Part shown: positions 19,850-31,083 of the stretch, in pieces
Layout: each line of letters starts with the position of its first letter
How positions within the stretch are numbered: the first letter of the stretch is position 1
Assembly (NCBI GenBank): GCA_031772625.1
Contig: CM062808.1
Span: forward strand, 477,149,655 to 477,213,654
Direction of reading: 5' to 3'
Length of the DNA stretch: 64,000 bases
From: Pinus tabuliformis
Taxonomy: Eukaryota; Streptophyta; Pinopsida; Pinales; Pinaceae
Program-made: the position numbers and the translations under genes
Notes under the pieces: model-generated
What the model was told of the DNA's origin: nothing
What the model saw: the letters and a program-made list of their open reading frames with translations, nothing else
Database searches by the model: none

Positions 19850-21395
19850 ATGAAAATAGTCTCATGGAACATGAGGGCCTCAAAAGTAAAAGAAAACATA
19901 GGCTCCTAAAAAAAATGCTTCACAAAGCACCTATCAATAATGATAATTCAAGAAACAAAAATATTAGGTGAGGTTCTTTCTCAAGTAATTAGAAAATGGG
20001 GGAGGAATTTCCAAGTAGTAGTGATTGATGCCCAGGAATACTCAAGTGGAATGGCTATTATCTAGAATAATTAGTAAATTAGGGTTACCAATATGTTTTC
20101 TTCTTTCCACATTATGAAAATTCAATTTCAAGTAAATATCTATGGGGAATATTGTCATGTATCCAATATCTATGGCCCAATAGCCCAAATGACAAACCAT
20201 AGTTTCTCAATTCTATTGTCAACACAAAAAAATTATTGTCTCCCTATCCATGGATTATCAAAGGAGATTTTAATATTATCAAGTCACTCGAAGAGAAGAA
20301 ATGAAGAATTAAGAGTTTGTTTGGAGAGGTAGCACTATTCCAAGACATAATCGATTCATCATGCCTAGTTTAAGTAGACACCAAAAAATATATATACACC
20401 TAGAACAATACGAAAGGTGGTCAACGACAAGTGGCCTCAAAACTGGATCAATTTTTAGTATTAAAAAATATTCTTAGTTGGGAATTGTTCATAGCAGCCT
20501 CAATTCTCCCCAGTCATGGGTCATATCATTGGGCCATCTACCTAAATATTGATTTAAAAAAAAAACCATGAAACCATTCCTTTATAATTAATAAGTTATG
20601 AAGTCAACACCCAAAATTCCATTCTAACATTCAACAGTGGTGGAATGAGTTAGAGGTTATAGAAGGTTTGATGATATTTAGGCTACATAAAAAGCTCAAA
20701 AACATTAAATGGAAACTGAAAGAGTGGAACAAGGGACACTTTGGAAACATCCTAGAGGAGAAAAGAAAACTAGAGAAATATATGGAAGACATCTAGTAGG
20801 AGGAAATTCTATTTGGGAGATCTGAGAGCTTAATCAAAGTGGAGGAAAAGACTTTACAAGAGTTGGAGGAGAGAAGGAAGTAAGAAGTGATTATGTGGAA
20901 GATAAATCCCGCATATAGTGGCTCAAAGAAGTTAAAAATAATAAATCCTTATTTCACATGTCCATGCTCTAACATAAACACCACAACATGATTTCTTTGC
21001 TAAAGGACTCTGAAGGAAGGAAATTGGAGACCCGCTAGGAGATTTCACAAGAATTGGCCTAGTACTTCTTCCATATCATTCTATCTAAGCCCATTTTCAA
21101 TAGAACAAGGGTCATCCAACACATAACTAGGTATATTCCATAGATTATCACAACATAATAGAATGAAGCTCTGCTTAGGAATATGCCTTATGAAAAGGTG
21201 GAATCTATCGTCAAGGCAATGCCTCAAAACAAATATCCAAGGCCAACTCGATTCACTATTGAATTTTCCAATAATGCTAGTCAATCAATGGGAGAAGGTA
21301 TGGAAATATATTGAGGAATATAGATAGACTTTATCTATTCTCAGATATTTAGATACCAAATTCCAAATATTGGTCCCCAAGAAGGAAAAGGTGGA
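19850..21395 (+). pseudogene. LINE ORF2, 5' part: endonuclease and start of RT
   Basis: The ATG at 19850 opens MKIVSWNMRA, the start of an APE-type LINE endonuclease (usual form SWNxRG). IIQETK (about 19935), NIYGP and the catalytic-type GDFNII (about 20262) follow in the expected order, then SHGSYHWAIY. Downstream are a Lys/Glu-rich linker, ISLLKDSEGRKLE (about 20992) and ILVPKKEK at 21367-21390, which in plant LINEs directly precedes the RT domain. The EN domain nicks target DNA. Several stops and frameshifts are present (for example the TAA closing MKIVSWNMRASKVKENIGS), so it is dead. The frame ends at the DNA transposon boundary, in TGGA. Confidence 0.8.
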
Positions 21396-21415
21396 AATAA
21401 TGTAAACTTTGAAAC
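21396..21415 (+). repeat. Left terminal inverted repeat of the DNA transposon
   Basis: AATAATGTAAACTTTGAAAC, preceded by TGGA. It pairs with 32298-32317 with a single mismatch at base 3 (T here, C in the other end). Beyond base 20 the two ends diverge. Confidence 0.87.
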
Positions 21416-21493
21416 GGAAACTATAAACTCAAAATGGGAACTCTGGCCAAAAAACCCCAAAAAAACATCAAAAACAATGCTAAAAATGAAAAG

Positions 21494-21650
21494 TGTGTAT
21501 ACTGGAACGATGGTTTTTTTTTTAGGGTCAATTTTGAACATGTTTTAAAAATGGCAGTGAAAATGAAATTTTCATGCAAAAAACACCCTGAAAACGAAAA
21601 AGTGTTGATACTGGAACGATGGTTTTTTTTTAGGGTCAATTTTCAACATT
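21494..21650 (+). repeat. Subterminal direct repeat, left end of DNA transposon
   Basis: The phrase TACTGGAACGATGG followed by a T run and AGGGTCAATTTT occurs at about 21500 and again at about 21610, spaced by about 108 bp, with similar Lys/Asn-codon-like A-rich filler between. Repeated subterminal motifs are often transposase binding sites; that role is inferred here. GATACTG also occurs near the right terminus on the minus strand. Confidence 0.6.
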
Positions 21651-21655
21651 TTTAA

Positions 21656-22149
21656 AAAATGCTAGTAAAACCAAATTTTTATGTGCAAAAAAACAGTTGT
21701 TTATGAGGAAAAAAACACTAATGTTTTTGGTAGAATAACATTTTTCTTTCCTAAGTATAAATTCAACATGTTTTCAACCATAACATTCTAGATACAAAAA
21801 AATTGGAATTTTTTCAACCATAAAATTAAAAAACCATGACATTATGAACAAATTACATGACTAAATTAATCAAAATGTCATTATTTGTATATTGAATGAA
21901 ACATACATTATATCTCTAATTTAATGTTGCATTGTAGATATTCTAAACAATAAAAATTATCATAATTAAGACATATAATCCAACAACATAAAAATGACTC
22001 ATAACTTCTGATTTAACACCATATGGAAATCAAAATTTTTATTTCAAGATACGATGCAAACATCAGTTATATAAACTGTCTTAAAAAATTATTCAAAATC
22101 ACTCATATTTTCTTGCACACCATCAGAATTCACATCTTCAAATGAATGA
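21656..22149. other. AT-rich left subterminal region, no gene seen
   Basis: Very AT-rich sequence between the subterminal repeats and the 3' end of the transposase-like gene. No frame or structured RNA is recognised. It probably contains the 3' untranslated region of that gene. Confidence 0.4.
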
Positions 22150-22250
22150 CTAGATTCTTACGAAGATGTTCCATATTTTTATCTTTCATCAATTATTTGA
22201 ACTAGATTCTTACGAAGATGTTCCATATTCTTATCTTTCATCAATTAGTA
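22150..22250. repeat. 54-bp tandem duplication at the 3' end of the transposase-like gene
   Basis: TAGATTCTTACGAAGATG...CTTTCATCAATTA occurs twice with a 54-bp period and one or two differences (TTTTTAT against TTCTTAT). It overlaps the end of the minus-strand coding region, whose stop codon lies at 22231-22233. Confidence 0.75.
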
Positions 22251-23805
22251 CCCCATCTGAGTCCATATGCATGCCCACCATTTCAGGTTTCAAAATTCTT
22301 CTAGATCTACGACTGGTTTCAGCAGACTCCCATCTCAACATTGTTCCTTCTGGTAAAAACCTTTTTAGAATCTCTATCATCTTGAAGCGAAGAGTTCCTT
22401 TCTTTGTTAAATTGAAGTCATAAACAAGTATGTCAACATCCTCTAATTTTAAGAGGTCTGTGTGGCGGCGATTTATATTTGTACCCTTTCTTTTCCTCTT
22501 TCCGCCATTTTTTTTGTCAAATACCATCTCTGGCTTATACAAACCATTGAATGGGTGTGTATTTGTGGCATATCAATGTACTTCAGCACCTGTAACATCC
22601 TCCTTTTCTATAAAGACCTTTATAACCTTAGGAACCCAAAATGGATAGCCATTGGGATCTCCATCTGCTAGCACTGCGATCATGCAACCCTCTTTAATAT
22701 CCTGTACTGAATCCCTGTAAAGGTCTTCCATGGCTTCACACTGTGCACGAGATCTTCTGGAACCAGTATGCATCTGTGTTGCCTCTGCCTGTGAAGAATT
22801 AATAATACCTTGAGATTGTTGTTGCTCAACAATGTTTATTTCCTCATTTTCATTTGACACATTTTGTGGCCAAATAAATGGATTTTTCAAAGGTATATCT
22901 TCATTTGTTGTTGTTGAAATGATATCACTTTGATTATTGAAAAAAGACTCCCACCAAACTAAATCAGCAATGTCAAATTACTCATATGTATATCTAATAC
23001 ATTTTTTAATTTCTTCTAGGCAATCAGAATAATTTATATCTCTATTATGTCTGTGTGCATTATGAACTTCACCAACTGATTGTAATAACAATGTTTTTGA
23101 TGCAAATATTGGATGATCTGGAATGAACTTCAAAAATTCCAAACTTGATGACAGTGCCCATTCTGCAGTAGTTGAATACTTCTTGCCCCATAATAGTGTT
23201 TTCCCATCAATTTTTTTGATACGAAATTGATGTTGGAAGCTAATTTCATTAAGTTTTTCAATGCATTTCTCCTCACCATGCGATCCCAGAATAAACCTTC
23301 GCATGTCAACAGTTTCTTCCAACACATCAAAAGTAGGCTCTTGCATGTATGATTTCTTAATACATTCAATTAGTCTTCCTTCCTCCTCAATGTGACTGAA
23401 AAATGACTGAACATCTAATCAATATGGTCATGAGTGTGCCCAACAAGAAGGAAACCAACCTTTACCTTATGAAAAATTCTCAATTCAACAAGCATGTTTA
23501 GATATCCAAAAACAACCTAATTTTCGTTTTCACATCAAGTGTTGTCCAATTGTAGATACAAAACTTCAGGAAGATTACCAAACCAATGAGAAAGAACATG
23601 ATGAATTATGGTTATTGTCAGATTTGCATCATTATGAATATTTGGAGTTGTGAAGTACACCTTTGGCAACATTTTCCCAATGAAGACCATACAACCAACC
23701 AAGTGATACTGAATAAAATTTTCCTCCTGTAAATTTTTTTGTACAACTTTTTCCTTTCACTTGTTTATTGTTCGTGATGCTCCTAAAGTTCTTTGACAAT
23801 TGAAT

Positions 23806-23894
23806 CTACACAACATAAAAGAATGCCATTAAGAAATGTGTTTTCATAGTTGATGACTATACAAATTTTAAAAGCTAAATTTATGAATGCTTAC
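23806..23894 (-). other. Probable spliceosomal intron in the transposase-like gene
   Basis: On the minus strand AAAGAG is followed by GTAAGCATTC and, 89 bases on, by TTTTATGTTGTGTAG before ATTCAATTG. Both sites fit plant consensus, and the flanks are protein-like while the middle is AT-rich. Confidence 0.65.
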
Positions 23895-24879
23895 CTCTTT
23901 CTGACCCTTTGCATTTGTCCCTTTTTTATTTAAGAGAAGCACATGTACTGCAAATCCCCATCCTTGTCTTCCTAGGAATATGGACATTGTTGAATTATTT
24001 CTTCCATACTTTCACAAAATATTGATATGTAATAAACTGACCATGTCCCTCAGCACCTTCTACATAAAATTTGTATAAGTTGCAGATTTCTCGTCTTGAA
24101 AAATTATCTAGAATATGTATTGTCTCTCTATTTGGCATACACTCTCCATGCTTTGAAAAGAAATATTTCAGCCATGACATTGCAGTATTTGATAATGGCC
24201 CAAATTGTCGTTTATGACGTACTTCTGAATAAAATGTGGGATCTTTTTCCAAATTTTCTTGGATTCTCAAGAGACGAAAATTCCCCATTGAATGAAACAT
24301 TTTGAAAGCCTTTCTATAGATAAATAAAGACCCAATATGATAATCATAACCTGACAATGTAGATTGCATGCACCCAACTAAATATGAATTTTGCATGCTT
24401 TTATTCATTGACAAATATCTCTTCCTTTTCTCTAATGCAAATTTGAAATCCATATGTTTCAAGCAATATTTTTGACAACATTCACTTGAAATGAGAGCGT
24501 TGATAGAACTTCTTCTCATCAGATATTCCGCTCTACCCCTTGTATAACTAGAACATCTTGCATTGATACAAAAAGGTCTGCTCCTACTCCTCGATACAAT
24601 ATTTCTTGGCAACATCTCCATCATTGGATCATCATTTGTATAAGCATTTTCATCATCATTATGAGGAATGTTATCCACACTATGATCAGCTATGCTTTTC
24701 AAATACTGACTTGGAGGATATTCTTCATCTTCCCCTTCTTCAGTGCTACTGTCATAATCCTTAGGATTGGGAATAAATGGAAAATTTGACTCGATGTTTA
24801 TTGGATATTCTTCCTCATGTGCATTGTCAGTGTTGCTCTCATAGTCCATAGAATTAGGACTACGTTGAAAATGTGACTA

Positions 24880-26480
24880 TTTACTTACTGAAAAAGCTAC
24901 ATCCTGTCCTTTGTCACTACTACTCTTATAGTCCTTAGGATGAGGACTAAGTGCTTCATCCTGTCCTTCATCACTACTGCTCTCATAGTCCATAGGATTA
25001 GGACTAATAGGACACAGTGACACTCCATTCTTTTGAAATTTTTCATCATGATCTTCATCACCACTGCTCTCATAGTCCATAGGATTAGGACTAAGTGGAC
25101 ACCGTGACACTCCATTCTTTTGAAATTCGTCATCATGCTCTTCATCACTACTGCTCTCATAGTCCATTAGATTAGGACTAAGAGGACACCGTGACACTCC
25201 ATTCTTTTGAAATTTTTCATTATGCTCTTCATCACTGTTGCTCTCATAGTCCATAGGATCAAGACTAAGTGGACACCGTGACACTTCATTCTTTTGAAAT
25301 TCTTCATCATGTTCTTCATCACTATTGTTTTCATAGTCCATAGGATTAGGACCAAGTGGACATTGTAACACTCTATTCAGTTGAAATTATTCATCACTGC
25401 TACTCTCATGGTCCATTGGATTAGGACTAAGAGGACACCGTGACACTCCATTATTTTGAAATTTTTCATCATGCTCTTCATCACTACTGCTTTCATAGTC
25501 CGTAGGATTAGGTCTAAGTAGACACCATGACACTCCATTCTTTTGAAATTCATCGTCATGCTCTTCATCACTACTGCTCTCATAGTCCATAGGATTAGGA
25601 TTAAGAGGACACCGTGACACTCCATTCTTTTGAAAATTTTCATCATGCTCTTCATCAATGTTGCTCTCATAGTCCTTAGGATTAGGACTAAGTGGACACC
25701 GTGACACCCCATTCTTTTGAAATTCGTCATCATGTTTTTCATCATTGCTACTCTCATAGTCCATAGGATTAGGACTAAGTGGACACCGTGACACTCCATT
25801 CTTTTGAAATTCGTCATCATCCTCTTCATCACTGCTACTCTCATAGTCCATAAGATTAGGACTAAGAGGACACCGTGACACTCCATTCTTTTGAAATTCT
25901 TCATCATGCTCTTCATCATTGTTGCTCTCATATTAGGACTAAGTGGACACCGTGACACTCCATTCTTTTGAAATTCGTCATCATGCTCTTCATCATTGCT
26001 GCTCTAATATTCCATAGGATTAGGACTAAGTGGACACTGTGACACTCCATTCTTTTGAAATTTTTCATCATGCTCTTCATCACTGTTTCTCTCATAGTCC
26101 TTAGGATTAGGACTAAGTGGACACCGTGACACTCCATTCTTTTGAAATTCGTCATCATGCTCTTCATCACTGCTGCTCTCATAGTCCATAGGATTGGGAC
26201 TAAGTGAACACCATGACACTCCATTCTTTTGAAATTCGTCATCATGCTCTTCATCATTACTACTCCCATAGTCCATATGATTAGGACTAAGTGGACATCG
26301 TGACACTGCATTCTTTTGAAATTCTTCATCATGCGCCTCATCACTGTTGCTCTCATAATCCTTAGGATTACGACTAAGTGCAAACCGTGACTCCTTATTT
26401 ATTTGAAATTCTTCATCCCCTCTTTCATCAGTGCTGCTCTCATAGTCCTTAGGATTAGGACTAAGTGGAAGAATTGACTT
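24880..26480 (-). repeat. Coding array of 87-bp (29-residue) acidic repeats
   Basis: About 16 well-conserved and a few degenerate copies of an 87-bp unit encode, on the minus strand, variants of CPLSPNPMDYESS-SDEEHDDEF-QKNGVSR. Start points of the unit on the plus strand (GACACTCCATTC) recur near 25017, 25105, 25192, 25443, 25616, 25703, 25790, 25877, 25952, 26040, 26127 and 26214. 87 is divisible by 3, so the array keeps frame; two units are shortened (near 25380 and 25925). Each unit joins an acidic Ser/Asp/Glu patch to a basic-polar QKNGVSR patch. It forms the N-terminus of the transposase-like protein and is not a CRISPR array, because no unique spacers exist. Confidence 0.9.
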
Positions 26481-26591
26481 TCTATTCATAGTGGAATAAT
26501 TTTCGTTATATTCATCAATATGAATAGAGTTGTTACGCGACGAAGATATTGATGCTTCACAAAGCGAAACTTCACTATCAGAATAATCCAT

Positions 26592-27869
26592 CCCTTTCAA
26601 ATAGAAGAGGTTGAATGATACAAATGCAGACTCTCCTAAAGATATTATATAGCTTAGAGAATGAAATTTTCCCTCCAAAAATTTTCGCCAAAATATTTCC
26701 CTCCAAAAATTTCGTTTCATGTATTTCCCTTCATTATTTTATTCTACAATTTATTGAAAAATTTTAACTAAATTTTTTTATGAAATAAATCTTTAAATTT
26801 AAAATTGTAAACTAAAACTTTTACCTAAATTATTTTAATAGTTAAACTATATAATATTTACTAAACAATTGAATGTTTTTTTTAATTTTTATAATACCTT
26901 CTAAAACAAATTAATCCCACATTCACCGTGTTGTAAAAAAATTCCATAATATTCACTTTATCATAGTTTCCTATATCACCATAAAAAAATTAACATGTTA
27001 ATTTTTTTTAAAAACAAATTAATCCCACATTAACCGTACGATAAAACATTTCCGTAATTTCACCTATATAATAAATTTCATTATCACTATTACTCACATC
27101 ACATCAAGGTTTTCTGAGGTTTGTTTAAAAACTTGGAGCGAATTTGTGGAGTAACTACATTTCTATCAACAACATATTCAACGGAGGATTCTCGCATTTG
27201 AAAGGTTAGTTAATTTTTCTGCTTTGCAAATTTTAAAATTAAATAAGTTTAATGAAGTTTAATTTTTTTTTTAAATTAAAAATTTTTGTGAACCAAATTT
27301 ACCCACTACATCCGCAGTGGGCATGGTAGGCCCGGTAATGCTCACGGCGGTCAAACAGCCCCGTAGGTTAGGGGCAGTGGGGATGGCTACCTGGCCCCCT
27401 GTCCCACCCCGGCAGCCCACCCCATCACGAGGTGGGGCGGGGGGCTGCCCCGCCCCACCCCGGCAGCCCGACGGCCCGCGGGTGGCGGGGTGATTCATCG
27501 TCGTGGACTGTCGGGCCGCCGAGGTGGAGTGGAGGGGCTGCCGCCAGCCCACCACCCCACCCCGCGGGCCATCGGGCAACCAGGGTGGGGTGGAGGGCTG
27601 GCGACAGCCCCTCCGCCCCACCCCACGGGCCGCCGAGGTGGGCTAGGGGGCCGGACCCAATGGCCGGCTCGGTTAGCCGACCGATTTTGAGGGTGTGGCA
27701 GCGAGGCGATGTATTTATTTTTTTATTTTTTTATTTTTTTTTAATTTATTTTTTATTTTTATTTTTTAATGGTTTATAAAATTAATTACCATTTATCGTT
27801 TTCGTTGTTAATTTAAGTTATTATGTTTTTGTGATTTACTAATTTATATGTGTCTTTTTTTTTAGAAAA
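26592..27869. promoter_or_regulatory. Divergent promoter region of the DNA transposon genes
   Basis: The 1.28 kb between the two start codons is the only place from which both genes can be transcribed outward. 26592-27285 is very AT-rich, with two copies of an ACAAATTAATCCCACATT(A/C)ACCGT motif (about 26909 and 27016). 27290-27705 is an extreme GC island; 27710-27770 is an almost pure T tract. No clear TATA box can be singled out in such AT-rich sequence. Confidence 0.5.
27290..27705. repeat. GC-rich island with degenerate minisatellite units
   Basis: Roughly 400 bp dominated by C and G inside a transposon that is otherwise very AT-rich. About four imperfect units of 46-95 bp alternate C-rich and G-rich halves (CCGCCCCACCCCGGCAGCCC then GGTGGGGTGGAGGGCTG), so each can fold back on itself, and the G-runs could form quadruplexes. 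Open frames across it (for example Gly/Pro/Arg-rich) are compositional artefacts. Its abrupt borders suggest either an inserted block or a selected CpG-rich promoter. Confidence 0.75.
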
Positions 27870-28316
27870 ATGGCATCAAAGAAGATTTATGTGAATCTTT
27901 CTGGACCAAAGACTCTTAAAGGTGGATCTTCAAAAAACATTGGTGAATGAACCCCACCTGAGTTGATGGCTACAAATCTTTCAAGTGCCTCAAATCATAA
28001 AAACATGATTTCATACTGAAAGAAATCAAAAGAAGTGAAACTTCCATCAAATGTCTGGTATGTGAAAGAAAGAGAAACCCAAAATGTGCAGATATATCTA
28101 TATGTTGATATACCTAATGATAATGGAATTTATGAGGTGATGGGAAAAGTCATAGACATGTGTTCAGTACCGAACAGTGAAGTTGTTTACATACTTACAA
28201 AACCTCCCAAGACACGTGAAAGGATTAAATATCAGTTATCATATTCATTGTATGACACGAGAGAGGTATCTACAAAGTTATGTAAACAAATCATAAATGA
28301 GATGATACAAAATATC

Positions 28317-28467
28317 GTAAGTATTGTTATTTATATTTGTGTTTTGCGTTCTTGTAATTGTCTCACTATATTTTTATAACTTTGTTTTTATTGACATATG
28401 ATATTTTGTTTGGCATAATTTTGTTGAAAGTTGTTCAATTAGGTTGGGAAGCATTCATTTCATATAG
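28317..28467 (+). other. Intron 1 of the methyltransferase gene
   Basis: AATATC|GTAAGT at the donor and TTTCATATAG|CATGAT at the acceptor, 151 bp, phase 0. It joins QNI to HDIMKVVSSFYS and keeps the frame, while the intron interior is T-rich. Confidence 0.7.
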
Positions 28468-30982
28468 CATGATATTATGAAAGTTGTCAGCAGTTTCTAC
28501 TCAGTGTCAGAAGAAGATATGGCAAACAAGCAAAATGTAGTAATTCATCATGCTACAAAACTACATCCAATGGATCACAAAAAAAGGCCTCTAATAGATA
28601 AATCTAGCAAGGGTAGACAAGTTACTTTTGAAGATGGGGAAGTTGAAACTGGCAATGAAGAATATGTTGTCGTTACTGAGGATGACATTGGAACTTAGAA
28701 GAGCCATAAAAGACCAAAAATAACAATGCCCAAGAATAAATCTGTTACAGTTAATGATGAGAATGTTATGAAGAAGAAAAGTGAAGTTGAACATTTTGAA
28801 GTAGTCATTACCAACAGTCAAGAACCTAGTGAAACTTCAAAAGAAAGAAGAGAAATCATTACAACAGGAGCTGATTTAGAGGATGGCATTATCAAAACAA
28901 AACAAAATGCCATTCGATGGAACTTGACAAAGAGAAACTTAATTGAGGGTGGTCGTACATTTTAGCTTAATGTCAGACAAATCTATAAGGCAAGTGAAGG
29001 ACAATGTTAATATCAAATTAGAAAGCCATACCATCTGCATGTTCACAACTTGAAGACATTGATGAGGTACAATCCATATGCTCATGTGATTAATTATGTG
29101 CTTCTTGTTGATCTAGTTCAAGTTCCCAACAAAGAAGCATTTGATAAGTCAAAATGTTTTGAATACAATTATTATGTGCTTGGGGGGAATCATTTTGTAG
29201 AAGCTCAAAGACAATTGATGGAGGAATATCCCAATAACCCACATTTTGAAACAATGAAATGTATCATTTATGTTGGTTTATCAGATACAGAAGCCAAGTT
29301 AGTGGCATGGGATCATAATTCAAATAATGAATATAAGATGTCTATGACTTTCATCCAAAGGGTTAAATTTATTCATAGTGAATTTGAAGAAAAATGTGGT
29401 GGAGATAAGATAAATGTTACTATATATTTCCAAAAGGAATGTTGTATGGAAATAGGCTATCAAATTGAAGAGAAAATCAATTGAAAAGGCAGCAAAGTTA
29501 GTGATTTATTTAGAGGTGTTGATAACATTTTCCAGTTGGCATTTAAAACTGGAGAGATATGGGAGTTTATTAATGAGATTTTAGCATGTGGGAGAACATT
29601 GACATTAAAAACCAGAAGGTCAAAAAGTCGAAGCCATTGATATGTAGCAACAATAAATCAGGTCTTAAAATGAAGCAACTTCTAGAAGATATGACTATCA
29701 CACCTTGGAGAGCATTATGAGTGAAAGATGAAAAACTTGTCAAAGTAATATTATCTCGTGTGAGGTCAGGGGAATTATCATTGGAGGAAATGTCTGAGGA
29801 ATTTCAAAAGTAAGTTTGTTGAATTATTTTTATTTATTTCTAGATTATAATTTTTAAATATAACATATTTTTCTTGGTAGTATTTGTTATACATATCATT
29901 ATATTAACTTTTTTTACTTTCTCTATGCAGTCACAAAGTTTACATGAAAATTTAAGAACAAATGGTTAAATTGTTGAATGAAGATAGTTAGGATGATGTT
30001 GTACGCAACTATCCAGATTCAAGTTCTACATCAACATTAAAAAAAAAAAAAAAAAAAAACTTGCATTTAAAAAGGTATGTTGATTTATACATTCATTTTT
30101 ATTCATCTGTATACCATTTTTAATTTATAACTTACACATATATTTGTTTATTTTATAAAAGATGAAAAAGGATGAAAAATGGAGCACCATATAGTTTCAG
30201 AACTTTTATTGAAAAAATAAAGATCGAAAGACTAAAGAAGCAACGTCTTAAGAATGTTGAACTTGATCCAACTCTTACTCATTTCATTTGGAATGGGCTT
30301 GACACTATTCAATATCAAGTAATACAAGGCAATTGTGAAGACATTGTTAAACTCATACCTAAAAGGGACTATGCCCTAGTTATTGCAGATATTCCCCATG
30401 GTTTCAATATTCCAAACATTAACTATGATAGTGACCCTTATACTTATCAAGCTCTTAGTAAAGTGGTTGCGGAATTTTTAGAAATCACATCATCACCATT
30501 ATGGAGATTTGTGACATTTCATTCAGACACACAATTGGCAATGTTATTGTCAAGATTCAAGGGGAAAACAAATTCAAAGATGCAGCTTACATGATAAGAT
30601 GTTGAAAATGTATATTTGATTAATGTTAAAAAATTCATTTATGTACAAGTTAATTGAAATTTTACTATTTCATGTTACAAGCAAAAGTCAAATCTTCTTA
30701 ACCGTGAAGATCAACCATTTATAAATGATTGTGATTTCATCCATATTGATAGTTGGGCAAAAGATGATAGCTATATGTCTATTATTTTTAATCGGGTAGA
30801 TGGAAAGAGTCATAGCCAAACACTGATTTATAATGCTGTCGTGAGAAAACTAACATATGAAGACAAAGAAGCAAAAGGAGAAATAGTTAACATTTATCAA
30901 AAACCACAGTTATTGATTAACTATCTTATAGACATATGTTCAAATGAAGGAGATTGGGTTATGGATTTATTTTCTGGCTCGG

Positions 30983-31083
30983 GTAAGTTTTATTATATGG
31001 AATTGAATTTCAATATGTTATTTCTTAATTTATATGTCATTTTATTAATTTACTTCATTATTTAATTTGTGTTTGATAATTAG
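30983..31083 (+). other. Intron inside methyltransferase motif I
   Basis: The donor GGCTCGG|GTAAGTTT and acceptor GATAATTAG|GTACAACA splice to GGC TCG GGT ACA ACA, reading GSGTT, exactly the AdoMet-binding glycine motif. The 101-bp AT-rich interior breaks the motif in genomic DNA, so the enzyme can only be made from spliced RNA. Confidence 0.85.

Larger units (their letters stand above)
22231..26591 (-). pseudogene. Transposase-like gene of the DNA transposon (decayed)
   Basis: The chosen start is the ATG at 26591 (MDYSDSEVS); an upstream ATG at 26720 has an unlikely leader. The N-terminal third is an acidic 29-residue repeat array. Then come a Cys/Arg region (CINARCSSYTRGR, CCQKYCLKH), a helical domain (FRLLRIQENLEKDPTFYSEV, FITYQYFVKVWKK), CSTCASLK, and the core VYFTTPNIHND, LPEVLYLQLDN (about 23550), VGFLLVGHTHDHID (about 23430). 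This LQLDN...GHTHD pattern matches a transposase-like family common in animals and plants that I recall as DUF7869. The tail (PFWVPKVIKVFIE, EVHWYATNTHPF, ILVYDFNLTKKGTLR) resembles a BAH/chromatin-reader fold. The segment normally bearing the first acidic catalytic residue seems missing near 23800. There are several stops (for example after VWKK), a 10-base deletion in one repeat near 25925, and an intron at 23806-23894. Confidence 0.72.

Noticed and set aside
21371-21376. GGTCC / GGACC near both sides as the transposon termini
   Set aside because: Both belong to LINE codons (VPKKE and EDPN); the repeats further inside with the TGGA duplication fit better.
24880-26480. Regular repeat array as a CRISPR-like locus
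   Set aside because: The 87-bp units are contiguous, have no unique spacers and encode an in-frame protein repeat; the context is a plant transposon.
27271-27779. Open frames in the GC island (Gly/Pro/Arg-rich) as genes
   Set aside because: Frames are open on both strands because stop codons are rare in GC-rich sequence; the products are low-complexity.
30039-30059. A-run as a retroposed poly-A tail
   Set aside because: It lies inside an exon of the methyltransferase gene, with coding-like sequence before it (NYPDSSSTSTLKK) and a splice donor after it; it is better seen as an expanded Lys-codon run.
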